This document shows positions 28,298-36,272 of a stretch of 64,000 nt of DNA, one piece after another. Every line of letters starts with the position of its first letter. Position 1 is the stretch's first letter. A program made the position numbers and the translations under genes. The stretch is from Terribacillus saccharophilus (GTDB taxonomy: Bacteria > Bacillota > Bacilli > Bacillales > Amphibacillaceae), in the NCBI GenBank assembly GCA_900110015.1, contig FOCD01000004.1, positions 1 through 64,000 on the forward strand. Direction: 5' to 3'. The notes beneath the pieces were generated by a model. That model saw only the letters and a program-made list of their open reading frames with translations, was not told the origin of the DNA and did no database searches.

Positions 28298-28620
28298 TAC
28301 AGTATATTTCGATATATTGCCATCAGCAGCACACCGCTTACTACAGTCATGGAAAGACTTCGATATTTGTAAGCAATAATGGCTGTCGGGAGCAGAATAA
28401 GCAATACCGGCCAATCGATAGATAGCCTGCTTTGTTCTTGCATGAGCATATTTTCAATAACCAATGCTGTCAAAATACAGACAGGTACAAAGGACAGCCA
28501 TTTCATGACTGCATCGGGCAAACGCAAGTTTCGAACTAGGATGAACGGCAGAATTCTAGGGATGACAGTAACTAAGGCAGAAAGTGCAATGACTGCCAGT
28601 ACAGTGCTGTTCATACTCAT
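28297..28620 (-). CDS. azlD: Branched-chain amino acid transport protein AzlD
   Basis: A 107-residue membrane protein with three or four hydrophobic segments; VIPRILPFILVRNLRLPDAVMKWLSFVPVCIL is typical (given here only as landmark: RILPF at about 22, WLSFVP at about 41). It forms the small subunit of the AzlCD exporter. Its start overlaps the azlC stop (ATGA). Confidence 0.9.
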   Translation of the reverse strand: MSMNSTVLAVIALSALVTVIPRILPFILVRNLRLPDAVMKWLSFVPVCILTALVIENMLMQEQSRLSIDWPVLLILLPTAIIAYKYRSLSMTVVSGVLLMAIYRNIL

Positions 28621-29333
28621 TTATCCAGCACCACCCCGAGTGACGCGACTATAACGGTAGCAAGGATAACAGAAATATGTGTTGGAAGCAGAAGTGATAA
28701 GCCGAGCATGGCGGCGATCATGCAGAGAATCAGTGTAGCGTACAGCTTCCATTTTGCTGAGGGCACATGCTCGAGCTGTAAGAAAAGCAAACCCAAGAAC
28801 ATAGCAGGCAAAGCAAAATCCAAACCCCATGCTTCTGGATCTGAAATCCATTGGCCGCTAACAGCGCCGACTATACAGGATAAGTTCCAAAACAGATAAG
28901 CCGTGAGATTCAAGCCATGCATCCAATGAGCAGAGAGACTGCCAAATTGCTTCAACTTCGTGGCGGCAACGCCGAAGGATTCGTCTGTCATTAAAATGCC
29001 GACTCCTATGTTATGAAGAAACGATTCTTTGGTAAAATGAGGGGCAAGGGTGGCGCTTAACAGGAAATTACGCAAATTGATTATGAAAGCTGAAAAGACG
29101 ATGGCAGACAAAGGGCTGCCGGCAAGCAACAATGCGCATATGGCAAATTGAGCAGCGCCAGCATAAACGCTTGCTGAAAGCAAAGTGATTTCCAGTATAC
29201 TTAGATGAGAAGCCGTACCAACAATACCGAACGCAATACCTACGCTGATATAGCCGAAGAGAGTGGGCAAACAATCTCGAAATCCTTGGACAAAAGTCAG
29301 CGAAGTACTTCTACTGACGGAATCTGTAAGCAT
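28617..29333 (-). CDS. azlC: Branched-chain amino acid exporter subunit AzlC
   Basis: A 238-residue membrane protein of the LIV-E family. FVQGFRDCLPTLFGYISVG, SASVYAGAAQFAI, NLRNFLLSATLAPHF and GILMTDESFGV are hallmarks. With AzlD it exports branched-chain amino acids or toxic analogues. The ATG at 29333 follows AAGGAG; the ORF continues 108 codons further upstream through the divergent regulator gene, which is an artefact. The divergent cupin-HTH gene is its probable regulator. Confidence 0.92.
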   Translation of the reverse strand: MLTDSVSRSTSLTFVQGFRDCLPTLFGYISVGIAFGIVGTASHLSILEITLLSASVYAGAAQFAICALLLAGSPLSAIVFSAFIINLRNFLLSATLAPHFTKESFLHNIGVGILMTDESFGVAATKLKQFGSLSAHWMHGLNLTAYLFWNLSCIVGAVSGQWISDPEAWGLDFALPAMFLGLLFLQLEHVPSAKWKLYATLILCMIAAMLGLSLLLPTHISVILATVIVASLGVVLDK

Positions 29334-29348
29334 GATATCACTCCTTTT

Positions 29349-29377
29349 CGTTATATTATACATATGTACGTTATATT
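29349..29377. promoter_or_regulatory. Direct repeats between azlC and its regulator
   Basis: CGTTATATT occurs at 29349-29357 and again at 29369-29377, 20 bases apart (two helical turns), flanking an ATACATATGTA near-palindrome. It lies between the two divergent starts, so it is a candidate operator for the cupin-HTH protein. Confidence 0.45.
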
Positions 29378-29412
29378 GAACAATAACTTTCGCAGAAGAA
29401 AGGAGAATTCTG

Positions 29413-29970
29413 ATGGAGCATTTGAATAAGATGATTGCCAGTAACCTTGCCGGCTTGCGTAAAAGCCGCGGACTTAGCCTTGATCGCACGGCTGAATTAA
29501 CGGGTGTAAGCAAAGCGATGCTGGCGCAAATCGAAAAAGGGAAATCCAATCCGACTGTATCCACGTTGTGGAAAATAGCCAATGGACTGCAGGTTTCGTT
29601 TTCGTATTTTATGAAAGAAGATAAGGTCTCCTTTATTAAGATTAATAAGGAGGACATTTCCGCGGTGGAGGATGAAGAAGGCGGGTATCGGGTGTTTCCT
29701 TATTTTAAATTTCAGCCTGACAGGAAATTCGAGATTTACACAGTGGAATTGGAACCAGGCTGTGTACATGGAGCGAAAACGCATCTTGGAGAGGAATATC
29801 TGCTTGTGCGAGATGGGGCTCTCACAGTTTCTCTGGATGGAGAAGAACATCAGCTGAACACTGGAGACGCGCTGCAATTCTCAGGCAATACGATGCACAG
29901 CTATGAAAATAAAGCAGCCAATACAGCGAGCTTTTTCTTACTGATGTATTATCCTGAACCTGAAGCATAA
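29413..29970 (+). CDS. XRE-cupin transcriptional regulator
   Basis: A 185-residue regulator: N-terminal helix-turn-helix (LAGLRKSRGLSLDRTAELTG, MLAQIEKGKSNPTVSTLWKIA) and a C-terminal cupin domain from about 110 (HLGEEYLLVRDGALTV, HQLNTGDALQFSG, MHSYEN). Proteins of this type usually sense a small molecule in the cupin and control the divergent transporter, here azlCD. AAAGGAG lies upstream. Confidence 0.9.
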   Translation: MEHLNKMIASNLAGLRKSRGLSLDRTAELTGVSKAMLAQIEKGKSNPTVSTLWKIANGLQVSFSYFMKEDKVSFIKINKEDISAVEDEEGGYRVFPYFKFQPDRKFEIYTVELEPGCVHGAKTHLGEEYLLVRDGALTVSLDGEEHQLNTGDALQFSGNTMHSYENKAANTASFFLLMYYPEPEA

Positions 29971-29982
29971 GGGGGATTGTGT

Positions 29983-30453
29983 ATGATAATGGTAAGTGCC
30001 TGTTTAGCGGGAAGACCTGTCCGTTACAATGGAACACCAGCCACCGATACGATTGTGGAACAGCTGATTGCTCAGAAAAAGGCAATCAGTGTGTGTCCTG
30101 AATTACTTGGCGGATTCGTAACCCCAAGGGAACCAGCTGAAATTGTCGGAGGAAATGGGTATGACGTTTTAGATGGCCGTGCAAAAGTCGTCGAGTATTC
30201 AGGAACAGATGTCACCAGTAAGTACATAGAAGGTGCAGCACACGCCTTATCACTTGCCAAGGAGCAGGATGTGGATTTGGTTGTTTTAAAAGAAAACAGC
30301 CTATCTTGCGGCAGTTCGGTGATTTATGATGGTACCTTCCAAGGCCATAAGCAGGCAGGTGCAGGTGTTACGACAGCTATGTTCAGACGAGCTGGAATTC
30401 GTGTTATTTCAGAAGCAGAGCTCGAGCAGGAATTGGCAGGAGTCATACGATGA
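29983..30453 (+). CDS. DUF523 family protein
   Basis: A 156-residue protein with the DUF523 (YbbK) pattern: VSACLAGRPVRYNG at the N-terminus, CPELLGGFVTPREPAEI and LKENSLSCGSSVIYDG, the conserved cysteines suggesting a metal or thiol function that is not established. The ATG at 29983 has GGGGG 7 bases upstream. It overlaps the next gene by four bases. Confidence 0.88.
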   Translation: MIMVSACLAGRPVRYNGTPATDTIVEQLIAQKKAISVCPELLGGFVTPREPAEIVGGNGYDVLDGRAKVVEYSGTDVTSKYIEGAAHALSLAKEQDVDLVVLKENSLSCGSSVIYDGTFQGHKQAGAGVTTAMFRRAGIRVISEAELEQELAGVIR

Positions 30454-30965
30454 ACAGAATTGCATTGATCGGTTCCAGCGGTTCTGGTAAGTCTACTTTA
30501 GCTATGGATATTGGAAAGAAGCTAGATATAGAAGTGTGGCATTTGGACGCTATCCTTTGGAAACCAAATTGGATACTTACACCACGAGAAGAACAAAAGC
30601 AGATTCAGTCACAATTAGTAAGCCGGAAAAGCTGGATTATTGATGGCAACTACCAAAGCACATTAGACATTCGGCTGGAGGCAGCCGATACAATTATTTT
30701 CTTGGATATGCCGCGGACACTTTGTTTGTACAGAGTATGGAAGAGACGTCTGATGTATCATAATCGATCACGCCCTGACATGCAGTCTGGATGTAAGGAA
30801 AAAATTGATTTGCAGTTCCTCAAGTGGATTTGGGACTTTCCGAGAAAGAAACGTCCCCAGTTGCAGCAGAAGCTTGCGGACCTAGGGATGGACAAGCAAA
30901 TTATCACATTAAAAAGTCCGCAAGAAGTAAAAAGATTTTTAGATAAACTAAAGGACCAGGTGTAA
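30450..30965 (+). CDS. P-loop kinase-like protein (FlaR / topology modulation type)
   Basis: A 171-residue nucleotide-binding protein with Walker A IGSSGSGKSTLA (about 7-18) and WHLDAILWKPNW after it; RRLMYHNRSRPDM supplies a lid-like Arg pair. The family is annotated as DNA topology modulation protein FlaR, but resembles adenylate or shikimate kinases, so the substrate is open. Coupled to DUF523 by ATGA. Its terminator carries an operator copy (see below). Confidence 0.82.
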   Translation: MNRIALIGSSGSGKSTLAMDIGKKLDIEVWHLDAILWKPNWILTPREEQKQIQSQLVSRKSWIIDGNYQSTLDIRLEAADTIIFLDMPRTLCLYRVWKRRLMYHNRSRPDMQSGCKEKIDLQFLKWIWDFPRKKRPQLQQKLADLGMDKQIITLKSPQEVKRFLDKLKDQV

Positions 30966-30990
30966 AGTAACCTTTACATCTGGTCTTTTT
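30954..30990 (+). terminator. Terminator overlapping an operator-like palindrome
   Basis: GACCAGGTGTAAAG pairs with CTTTACATCTGGTC around TAAC, with one G:T pair, followed by six T. Its upper stem is the palindrome TGTAAAG-TAAC-CTTTACA. Confidence 0.87.
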
Positions 30991-31022
30991 TAGTATATCT
31001 TGTTTGTAAAGGTACCTTTACA
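30961..31022. promoter_or_regulatory. Two copies of an operator palindrome before the XRE gene
   Basis: TGTAAAGTAACCTTTACA at 30961-30978 and TGTAAAGGTACCTTTACA at 31005-31022 share identical 7-base arms, 44 bases apart. The second, a perfect palindrome, lies 22 bases before the XRE start. They are the likely binding sites of the small regulator at 31044; the first is inside the terminator of the upstream operon. Confidence 0.7.
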
Positions 31023-31043
31023 TGTGGATAGGACAGGATGCGG

Positions 31044-31247
31044 ATGAAAGTTAATAACAAAGTAAGGGAAATGCGACAAGCTCGTCATATCACCCAAGTG
31101 AAGATGGCGGAGGATCTAGGCATCACACGACAGACAATTAATGCCATCGAAAAAGGAAAATACAATCCCAGTTTAGAGCTGGCTTTTCGGCTGCTTGCGT
31201 ATTTTGATGTCCCGTTTGAAGAGCTATTTTATATAGAGGAGGAGTAG
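31044..31247 (+). CDS. Small XRE family regulator
   Basis: A 67-residue helix-turn-helix protein: NKVREMRQARHITQVKMAEDLG and ITRQTINAIEKGKYNPSLELA cover nearly its entire length, like YgzD-type regulators. Two in-frame ATGs (31038, 31044) are possible; the second has AGGA at a better distance. It is followed 3 bases later by a membrane protein gene, a common pair in Firmicutes in which the regulator controls itself and its partner. Confidence 0.88.
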   Translation: MKVNNKVREMRQARHITQVKMAEDLGITRQTINAIEKGKYNPSLELAFRLLAYFDVPFEELFYIEEE

Positions 31248-31250
31248 CAT

Positions 31251-31658
31251 ATGCGAAAGATGAAGAAGCGCTATGAACTTTTGGTATATATATTCATTAC
31301 TCTTTGTTGTTTCCTGGGTTTATGGCTTGGCTTAAAGCTTATCGGCGAAGATTTACCGTCGGGCAAATCATTGCTCGTACTAATTCTGGTCGGAATAGCC
31401 GGTGGCATCGGGTTGCCTATGCTGGTCAGCTGGTTAAGAGATAGAAAACGGCAGCCAGAAATGGATGAGCGTACAGTTAGAATGCTGAAAGATTATTTAT
31501 TAGCTGCTACTGCAGGAGTGTGGCTGCTTTCAGGTATACTGCTGCTCGTACTTTTTGGAATAGGCTACGAAACAGTTGAGCTTGGCTTGATTGCAGTATA
31601 TGGCATAGGCATTGTATTTTTGATGACAGTCGGATTATTCGTAGTAAAACGGTTGTAA
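31251..31658 (+). CDS. Membrane protein partner of the XRE regulator
   Basis: A 135-residue protein with four hydrophobic segments in two pairs, separated by a basic/acidic loop (RDRKRQPEMDERTVRMLKD). It resembles DUF2178-like proteins that accompany small XRE regulators; function unknown. AGGAGGAG lies upstream. Confidence 0.7.
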   Translation: MRKMKKRYELLVYIFITLCCFLGLWLGLKLIGEDLPSGKSLLVLILVGIAGGIGLPMLVSWLRDRKRQPEMDERTVRMLKDYLLAATAGVWLLSGILLLVLFGIGYETVELGLIAVYGIGIVFLMTVGLFVVKRL

Positions 31659-31686
31659 CCATAGCTGTATGAGGAGGAGTGAAACG

Positions 31687-32157
31687 ATGGACTACAAAAC
31701 GAATGTCATGCGTATGCTGGATCAAAAGAAAATACCATACAAATCCTATAGTTACGCCGATACAGATGCAATCAGCGGTACAGAAGTGGCTGAGGTGTTA
31801 GGACAGAATCCAGCTCAGGTGTTCAAAACGCTGGTTACAGTCAGCAAAGCAAACCAGTATTATGTATTTGTTATCCCGGTCGAAAAAGAGCTGGACTTAA
31901 AGCGGGCAGCTGCGAGTGTTGGAGAGAAATCGGTACGAATGCTGCCGGCGAAGGAATTGCTTTCGTTAACTGGATATGTTCATGGCGGCTGTTCACCAAT
32001 TGGAATGAAAAAGGTTTTCCGGACTGTTGTGCACGAAACTGCTTCAGAACACGAGACCATCATTTTCAGTGCAGGCAAAATCGGTTATCAGGTAGAACTT
32101 TCCTTAGAAGACTTGAATAAAATTCTCCCTCATAAAGTAACTTCGTTAACCGAGTAG
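31687..32157 (+). CDS. Cys-tRNA(Pro)/Cys-tRNA(Cys) deacylase YbaK/EbsC family
   Basis: A 156-residue trans-editing enzyme: KSYSYADTDAISGTEVAEVLG, QVFKTLVTVSKANQYYVFVIP and the GYVHGGCSPIGMKK motif (about 98-111) define the YbaK fold. It hydrolyses mischarged Cys-tRNA(Pro). The ATG at 31687 follows AGGAGGAG; the ORF start at 31669 lies upstream of that site. Confidence 0.9.
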   Translation: MDYKTNVMRMLDQKKIPYKSYSYADTDAISGTEVAEVLGQNPAQVFKTLVTVSKANQYYVFVIPVEKELDLKRAAASVGEKSVRMLPAKELLSLTGYVHGGCSPIGMKKVFRTVVHETASEHETIIFSAGKIGYQVELSLEDLNKILPHKVTSLTE

Positions 32158-32162
32158 AATAC

Positions 32163-32200
32163 GGTTCCAGCTTCCTCGAGGAGTGGAGCCTTTTTATTTT
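32163..32200 (+). terminator. Terminator after ybaK-type gene
   Basis: GGTTCCA...GGAGCC stem with an inner CTTCCTCGAGGAG hairpin, followed by TTTTTATTTT. The following 200 bases to the ribA-type gene contain no RFN (FMN) riboswitch motif. Confidence 0.75.
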
Positions 32201-32411
32201 CCATGTTTGTTTTTCGGTGTATAGTTAGCACAATATCGCATTAGTTACTTTTGGGATACTAAATAACCTTGATGTGCCTACTTCTAAGATTTACTTTGTC
32301 ATACTATGATGGAATAAGAATACTACACCTAAAATGCACAACAAGGTAATGGTGAACTGGTGCCTACATAAATCCAGTAATTTCAACGTACACTGATAAA
32401 AAAGGAGAAAG

Positions 32412-33170
32412 ATGATGACAGAAATGAAACTAGAATCGAAAGCCATTTCGATCTTAAAAGATAAAATTGAACTTATTCCGACAGCAGAGGGAGCCATTTA
32501 TCTCGTCGGCCCAATAAAGCTGCCTGTTAACCTTTACGGAGAAACAGTTACCTTCCAATGGTATTGCTGGCTGAATTGTGAGGAAGTGGCCAAAGATTAT
32601 GAAGAAGTTATCGCAAAATTATCTGACATGAATCTGGCGGAAATGCAGCAGTCCAGTGTGTTGGTTTATGGCGACTTTTCCGAAGATGAAGATGCGCTGA
32701 TCCGAATGCATTCTATCTGCCATACGGGTGATATTTTTGGCAGCAAACGCTGTGATTGCGGCTTCCAGCTGAAGCAGTCTATGCAGCGAATCGTTGAGCA
32801 TGGTACAGGGGCACTATTTTATTTGGCAAACCATGAAGGGCGCGGAATCGGGTTGTTCAGTAAAGCAATGGCATACATCCTGCAGGAAAATGGCTATGAC
32901 ACGGTAGAAGCGAATGAAAGTCTTGGTTTTGTGGATGATTCCCGTGACTATACCGATGCCATTCAAGTACTCAAAGCATTGCGTACGAAGCCTGTTACGC
33001 TAATGACGAATAACCCGCGTAAATTGGCTGCAATGGAGCAAGCGGGTATGCAGCTTTCCGGACGGTCCGCATTATGGGGAGATGTGTCTGAGTTCAATGA
33101 GAATTACTTGAAGACGAAGATCGTCCGCTCGGGCCACCTTGGCGATGAGGAGATTTGCAGCAATGACTGA
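32412..33170 (+). CDS. ribA: GTP cyclohydrolase II
   Basis: A 252-residue enzyme converting GTP to 2,5-diamino-6-ribosylamino-pyrimidinone phosphate, formate and pyrophosphate. Zinc ligands are the Cys of HSICHTGD and the two of KRCDCGFQL; HEGRGIGLF, AYILQENGYDTVEAN and LMTNNPRKL match active enzymes, and YLKTKIVRSGHL ends the domain. It lacks the RibB (DHBP synthase) half found fused in Bacillus RibAB, and its N-terminal part of about 100 residues is longer than in E. coli RibA. The ATG at 32415 is equally possible. It overlaps ribD. Confidence 0.93.
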   Translation: MMTEMKLESKAISILKDKIELIPTAEGAIYLVGPIKLPVNLYGETVTFQWYCWLNCEEVAKDYEEVIAKLSDMNLAEMQQSSVLVYGDFSEDEDALIRMHSICHTGDIFGSKRCDCGFQLKQSMQRIVEHGTGALFYLANHEGRGIGLFSKAMAYILQENGYDTVEANESLGFVDDSRDYTDAIQVLKALRTKPVTLMTNNPRKLAAMEQAGMQLSGRSALWGDVSEFNENYLKTKIVRSGHLGDEEICSND

Positions 33171-34272
33171 TCACTCATTTTATATGGATTTGGCGTTGCA
33201 GAACGCCAAGGCAATGAAAGGACAAACCGATCCGAATCCGCTTGTAGGGTCCGTTATTGTGAACGACAATCATATTGTTGGTATTGGTACTCATTTAAAG
33301 GCCGGTGAACCGCATGCCGAGATTCATGCTATCCGGATGGCAGGAGAAAAAGCAAAGGGCGGGACGATTTATGTCACGCTCGAGCCTTGTTCCCATCATG
33401 GACGGACAGGTCCATGTGCGGTGGCAATTAAAGAGGCGGGAATTAAAAAAGTGGTCATTGCCACGCTTGACCCGAACCCAGTTGTTTCCGGGAACGGAGT
33501 GAAAATTCTTGAAGAAGCTGGTATTGAAGTGACTATCGGTGTCCGGGAAGAAGAAGCCCGCAAGATGAATGAGGTATTCAATAAATTCATCGTCGAGAAA
33601 AAGCCGTTTGTCACATTAAAGGCAGGAACAACATTAGACGGTAAGATTGCTACACATTCGCTTGATAGCAAGTGGATCACATCTGCTGCTTCCAGACAGG
33701 ATGTCCATCAGCTGCGCAATGAGAACATGGCAATTCTTGTTGGTGTGAATACGATTATTGAAGATGATCCAGAGCTGACAGCCAGAATACCGAACGGACG
33801 GAATCCGATCCGAATCATTTTGGACTCCACTTTGCGCATACCGATGGATAGCAAAGTAGTCACTGATAAATTGGCAGAAACTTGGGTTTTCACAAGCCAG
33901 AAAGCAGATGAAGAGAAGGAGAAATTACTCTCGTCTCAAGGAATAAAAATATTCCGGACAAGTGGGTCACATCGTGTGGATGTGAAAGAAGTAGTTGAGA
34001 CACTAGGCGAGCAGCTTATTTCCTCTGTTTTGATTGAAGGAGGAGGAAGCGTCCATGCCTCATTCCTGGAGAATTATTTGATTGATAAAGCAGTGCTTTA
34101 CTTCGCTCCGAAATTGGTTGGCGGGAAAGATGCGCCAACTTTCCTGGAAGGAACAGGTTTTGCTAAAATGGCTGATGCGGTTGAATTGACCGATACAGAC
34201 ATCATTAAAATCGGACAAGATTTCAAATTTATCGGCTATCCGCGCTATGAAAAAGGGGATATAGAACATTGA
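33163..34272 (+). CDS. ribD: Riboflavin biosynthesis deaminase/reductase RibD
   Basis: A 369-residue bifunctional enzyme. The deaminase half has DPNPLVGSVIV, catalytic HAE (about residue 50) and zinc ligands in PCSHHGRTGPC; the reductase half begins near 150 with VTLKAGTTLDGKIAT and has VGVNTIIEDDPELTAR and a late EGGGSVHASFL. It turns the GTP cyclohydrolase II product into 5-amino-6-ribitylamino-uracil phosphate. The ATG at 33163 follows GAGGAG and overlaps the ribA stop. Neither ribE nor ribH follows. Confidence 0.95.
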   Translation: MTDHSFYMDLALQNAKAMKGQTDPNPLVGSVIVNDNHIVGIGTHLKAGEPHAEIHAIRMAGEKAKGGTIYVTLEPCSHHGRTGPCAVAIKEAGIKKVVIATLDPNPVVSGNGVKILEEAGIEVTIGVREEEARKMNEVFNKFIVEKKPFVTLKAGTTLDGKIATHSLDSKWITSAASRQDVHQLRNENMAILVGVNTIIEDDPELTARIPNGRNPIRIILDSTLRIPMDSKVVTDKLAETWVFTSQKADEEKEKLLSSQGIKIFRTSGSHRVDVKEVVETLGEQLISSVLIEGGGSVHASFLENYLIDKAVLYFAPKLVGGKDAPTFLEGTGFAKMADAVELTDTDIIKIGQDFKFIGYPRYEKGDIEH

Positions 34273-34835
34273 AATTAGGTTTTGACATTGATGATACACT
34301 CATCAATCTGCGGGAGCATGCCTTCCATATTTATAATAAAAAACTGAATCAGAACATTCCCCTTGATGTGTTTCAAAAGCTTGAACGCGTCGAGATACAT
34401 GAACCATTCGGACTGACGGATGAACAAGGATCAGAAATGTGGAACGCCACCTTGGAAGAAATCTATTATACTACTTGTCCGCCTTTCCCAGATGCCGTCG
34501 AGCTATTGCAGGAACTGGATCGGGAAGGGCATGAGATTTACTATATTACCTCAAGACCAAAAGAGCATGGTGAAAGAACAATGGAGTGGCTCCGTGCACT
34601 TGGATTTCCGATTAAAGAAGAACAATTCTTCTATGGCATGCAGGATGAAGAAAAGGTACATATCATCAAGAAACTCCAGCTTGATTATTATTTTGATGAT
34701 AAGCCGCATGTACTGAATACGCTGCTGGAGGATTCTACAACAAAAGTATTTGTAAAAGATCAGTCGTATAATCAGCTTGTAAAGCTGCCGAGAATAGTCG
34801 ATTTATCTGAAATAAGAAATATGGTACAAAATTAA
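34269..34835 (+). CDS. HAD-superfamily phosphatase, 5'-nucleotidase-like
   Basis: A 188-residue HAD hydrolase: motif I LGFDIDDTLINLR, motif II YYITSRPKEHG and motif IV YYFDDKPHVLN. It resembles the NT5C/YqfW-type 5'(3')-nucleotidases. The start is a TTG overlapping the ribD stop, so the gene is coupled to ribA-ribD. The coupling suggests that it removes the phosphate from the RibD product, a step done by HAD phosphatases in B. subtilis; that is an inference. Confidence 0.85.
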   Translation: MKLGFDIDDTLINLREHAFHIYNKKLNQNIPLDVFQKLERVEIHEPFGLTDEQGSEMWNATLEEIYYTTCPPFPDAVELLQELDREGHEIYYITSRPKEHGERTMEWLRALGFPIKEEQFFYGMQDEEKVHIIKKLQLDYYFDDKPHVLNTLLEDSTTKVFVKDQSYNQLVKLPRIVDLSEIRNMVQN

Positions 34836-34840
34836 TAGGA

Positions 34841-34873
34841 GGATTGACGGTGATTTGCCGTCAATCCTTTTTT
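34841..34873 (+). terminator. Terminator of the ribA-ribD-HAD operon
   Basis: GGATTGACGG and CCGTCAATCC pair perfectly around TGATTTG, followed by a T run. Confidence 0.9.
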
Positions 34874-34983
34874 GTTTTAGGAAATAGGCAGGAAATAAGT
34901 ATCTGATAGAGAAGTAAAATAAATAGCAAATTTCTAATATAGGAAATGGAATAGAATCACATGAACGAGGGGGAGGAGTAACT

Positions 34984-36036
34984 ATGGGCCTGGTTTTGTC
35001 AATCACAGATAAAGATTTTAGCGAGCTGCTGCAAGACTTCTATGATGTGATGAAACAGGAAAAACAAGAGGAAGCAGCAATGCTGGCAGATATAATTGAC
35101 ACAATGAAGAAGGACATTAGATTAGAGGAAGTGTTAATTAAAGCAGATTTGCTTACCATTCGGTACCAGGTGATGCAGGGGGAATTGCAACCTGCAGGAT
35201 ATCTATTGGAAGAGTTTGAGGAGCGAGGGCATGACCTTTCGCAACAGAATGAATACTTCTATAAATATTTTAAAGGGCAAGTTCTCTTCAAAAAGAAAAG
35301 ATGGAAAGAAGCATTAAGATATTATGAACAAGCTGAGCTTTACATAACAGAGGATGAAGAAAAAGCAGATTTTTATTATAAGCTATCTCATGCTTATTAT
35401 CGCACTGGTATTCCCGCACTATCAGTACTGAACGCGAATAAAGCACTTCGTTATGCAGCATCATACAAGCAGCAATATCATCTTGCTAAATGCAAGCTGC
35501 TGCTCGGACTGAATCATCTGGAAATACGGAACTTTGAACAAGCCGAGTTTCTTTTATACGAAGCACTCGACAGCCAGCATAATATTGACGAAACATCTCT
35601 TGATCTAGCATCAATGGTTCATCACAATTTAGGATTGCTTCATTTTGTGCAGCGAAAGTTTGAAAAGGCAGTCGACTACTTTGATCAAGCTGTACATGCC
35701 ACCCCTTGCTCTCATTATTTGAAGAGCCTCTACTATCTGACAGAATCCCTCTTCCGTGTCAATCACCACTCAGAAGCAATGAAATACTACCAAATTGGCC
35801 TTACTAAGAGTAAGGAAAAGAAGGATATGGTCTATCAATGGGCCTTCGCTATGCTGCACAAGCAATTTGTCGATTGTGACAATTTTGAAGCGGTATGGGC
35901 AGAAGGCATTGCCTTTTATAAAGAAATTGATGATAGCGAAAGTGTCCATTATTACAGTCTGCGCATGGCGGATTATTACACGCTAAAAGGAGAAGAAGAG
36001 AAGGCGAATTACTATTATCGACTTGCTGTATTGTGA
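34984..36036 (+). CDS. Rap/RRNPP-family TPR protein
   Basis: A 350-residue helical protein made of tetratricopeptide repeats after an N-terminal three-helix bundle (about 1-70), the layout of Rap phosphatases and related peptide receptors. Repeats such as WKEALRYYEQAELYI, FEQAEFLLYEALDS and FEKAVDYFDQAVHA are visible. Raps bind response regulators (Spo0F, ComA) and are inhibited by Phr peptides. No phr-like gene follows in the next 230 bases, so it seems to be an orphan. GGAGGAG lies upstream. Confidence 0.8.
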   Translation: MGLVLSITDKDFSELLQDFYDVMKQEKQEEAAMLADIIDTMKKDIRLEEVLIKADLLTIRYQVMQGELQPAGYLLEEFEERGHDLSQQNEYFYKYFKGQVLFKKKRWKEALRYYEQAELYITEDEEKADFYYKLSHAYYRTGIPALSVLNANKALRYAASYKQQYHLAKCKLLLGLNHLEIRNFEQAEFLLYEALDSQHNIDETSLDLASMVHHNLGLLHFVQRKFEKAVDYFDQAVHATPCSHYLKSLYYLTESLFRVNHHSEAMKYYQIGLTKSKEKKDMVYQWAFAMLHKQFVDCDNFEAVWAEGIAFYKEIDDSESVHYYSLRMADYYTLKGEEEKANYYYRLAVL

Positions 36037-36272
36037 AAGCTAATTTATCTGATAGGATTTTCTGCCTGTTACCTAAGAATCATGAAAAACCAGCATCTGA
36101 CTATATAGTGGCTATCTAGGAGAATCTTTTAAAATATTCTAAAATTATTACTATTATATTAAGAATTTCGTATAAATATTCCATTTTTTGTTTTTCCTTT
36201 TATACTAGAGCTGTGGAAGTGCCGAACCACATCGGTTTACAAACTTTGGCAGCGATAGGAGAGGAAAAAAAT

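Noticed and set aside
29334-29657. N-terminal extension of azlC to 346 residues
   Set aside because: It runs through the divergent regulator gene; the ATG at 29333 has a clear ribosome site and the family N-terminus.
32201-32411. FMN riboswitch before ribA-ribD
   Set aside because: I looked for the RFN blocks and found none.
36037-36212. phr peptide gene after the Rap-like gene
   Set aside because: The only small frame (ATGAAAAACCAG..., 8 codons) is too short and has no signal-peptide character.
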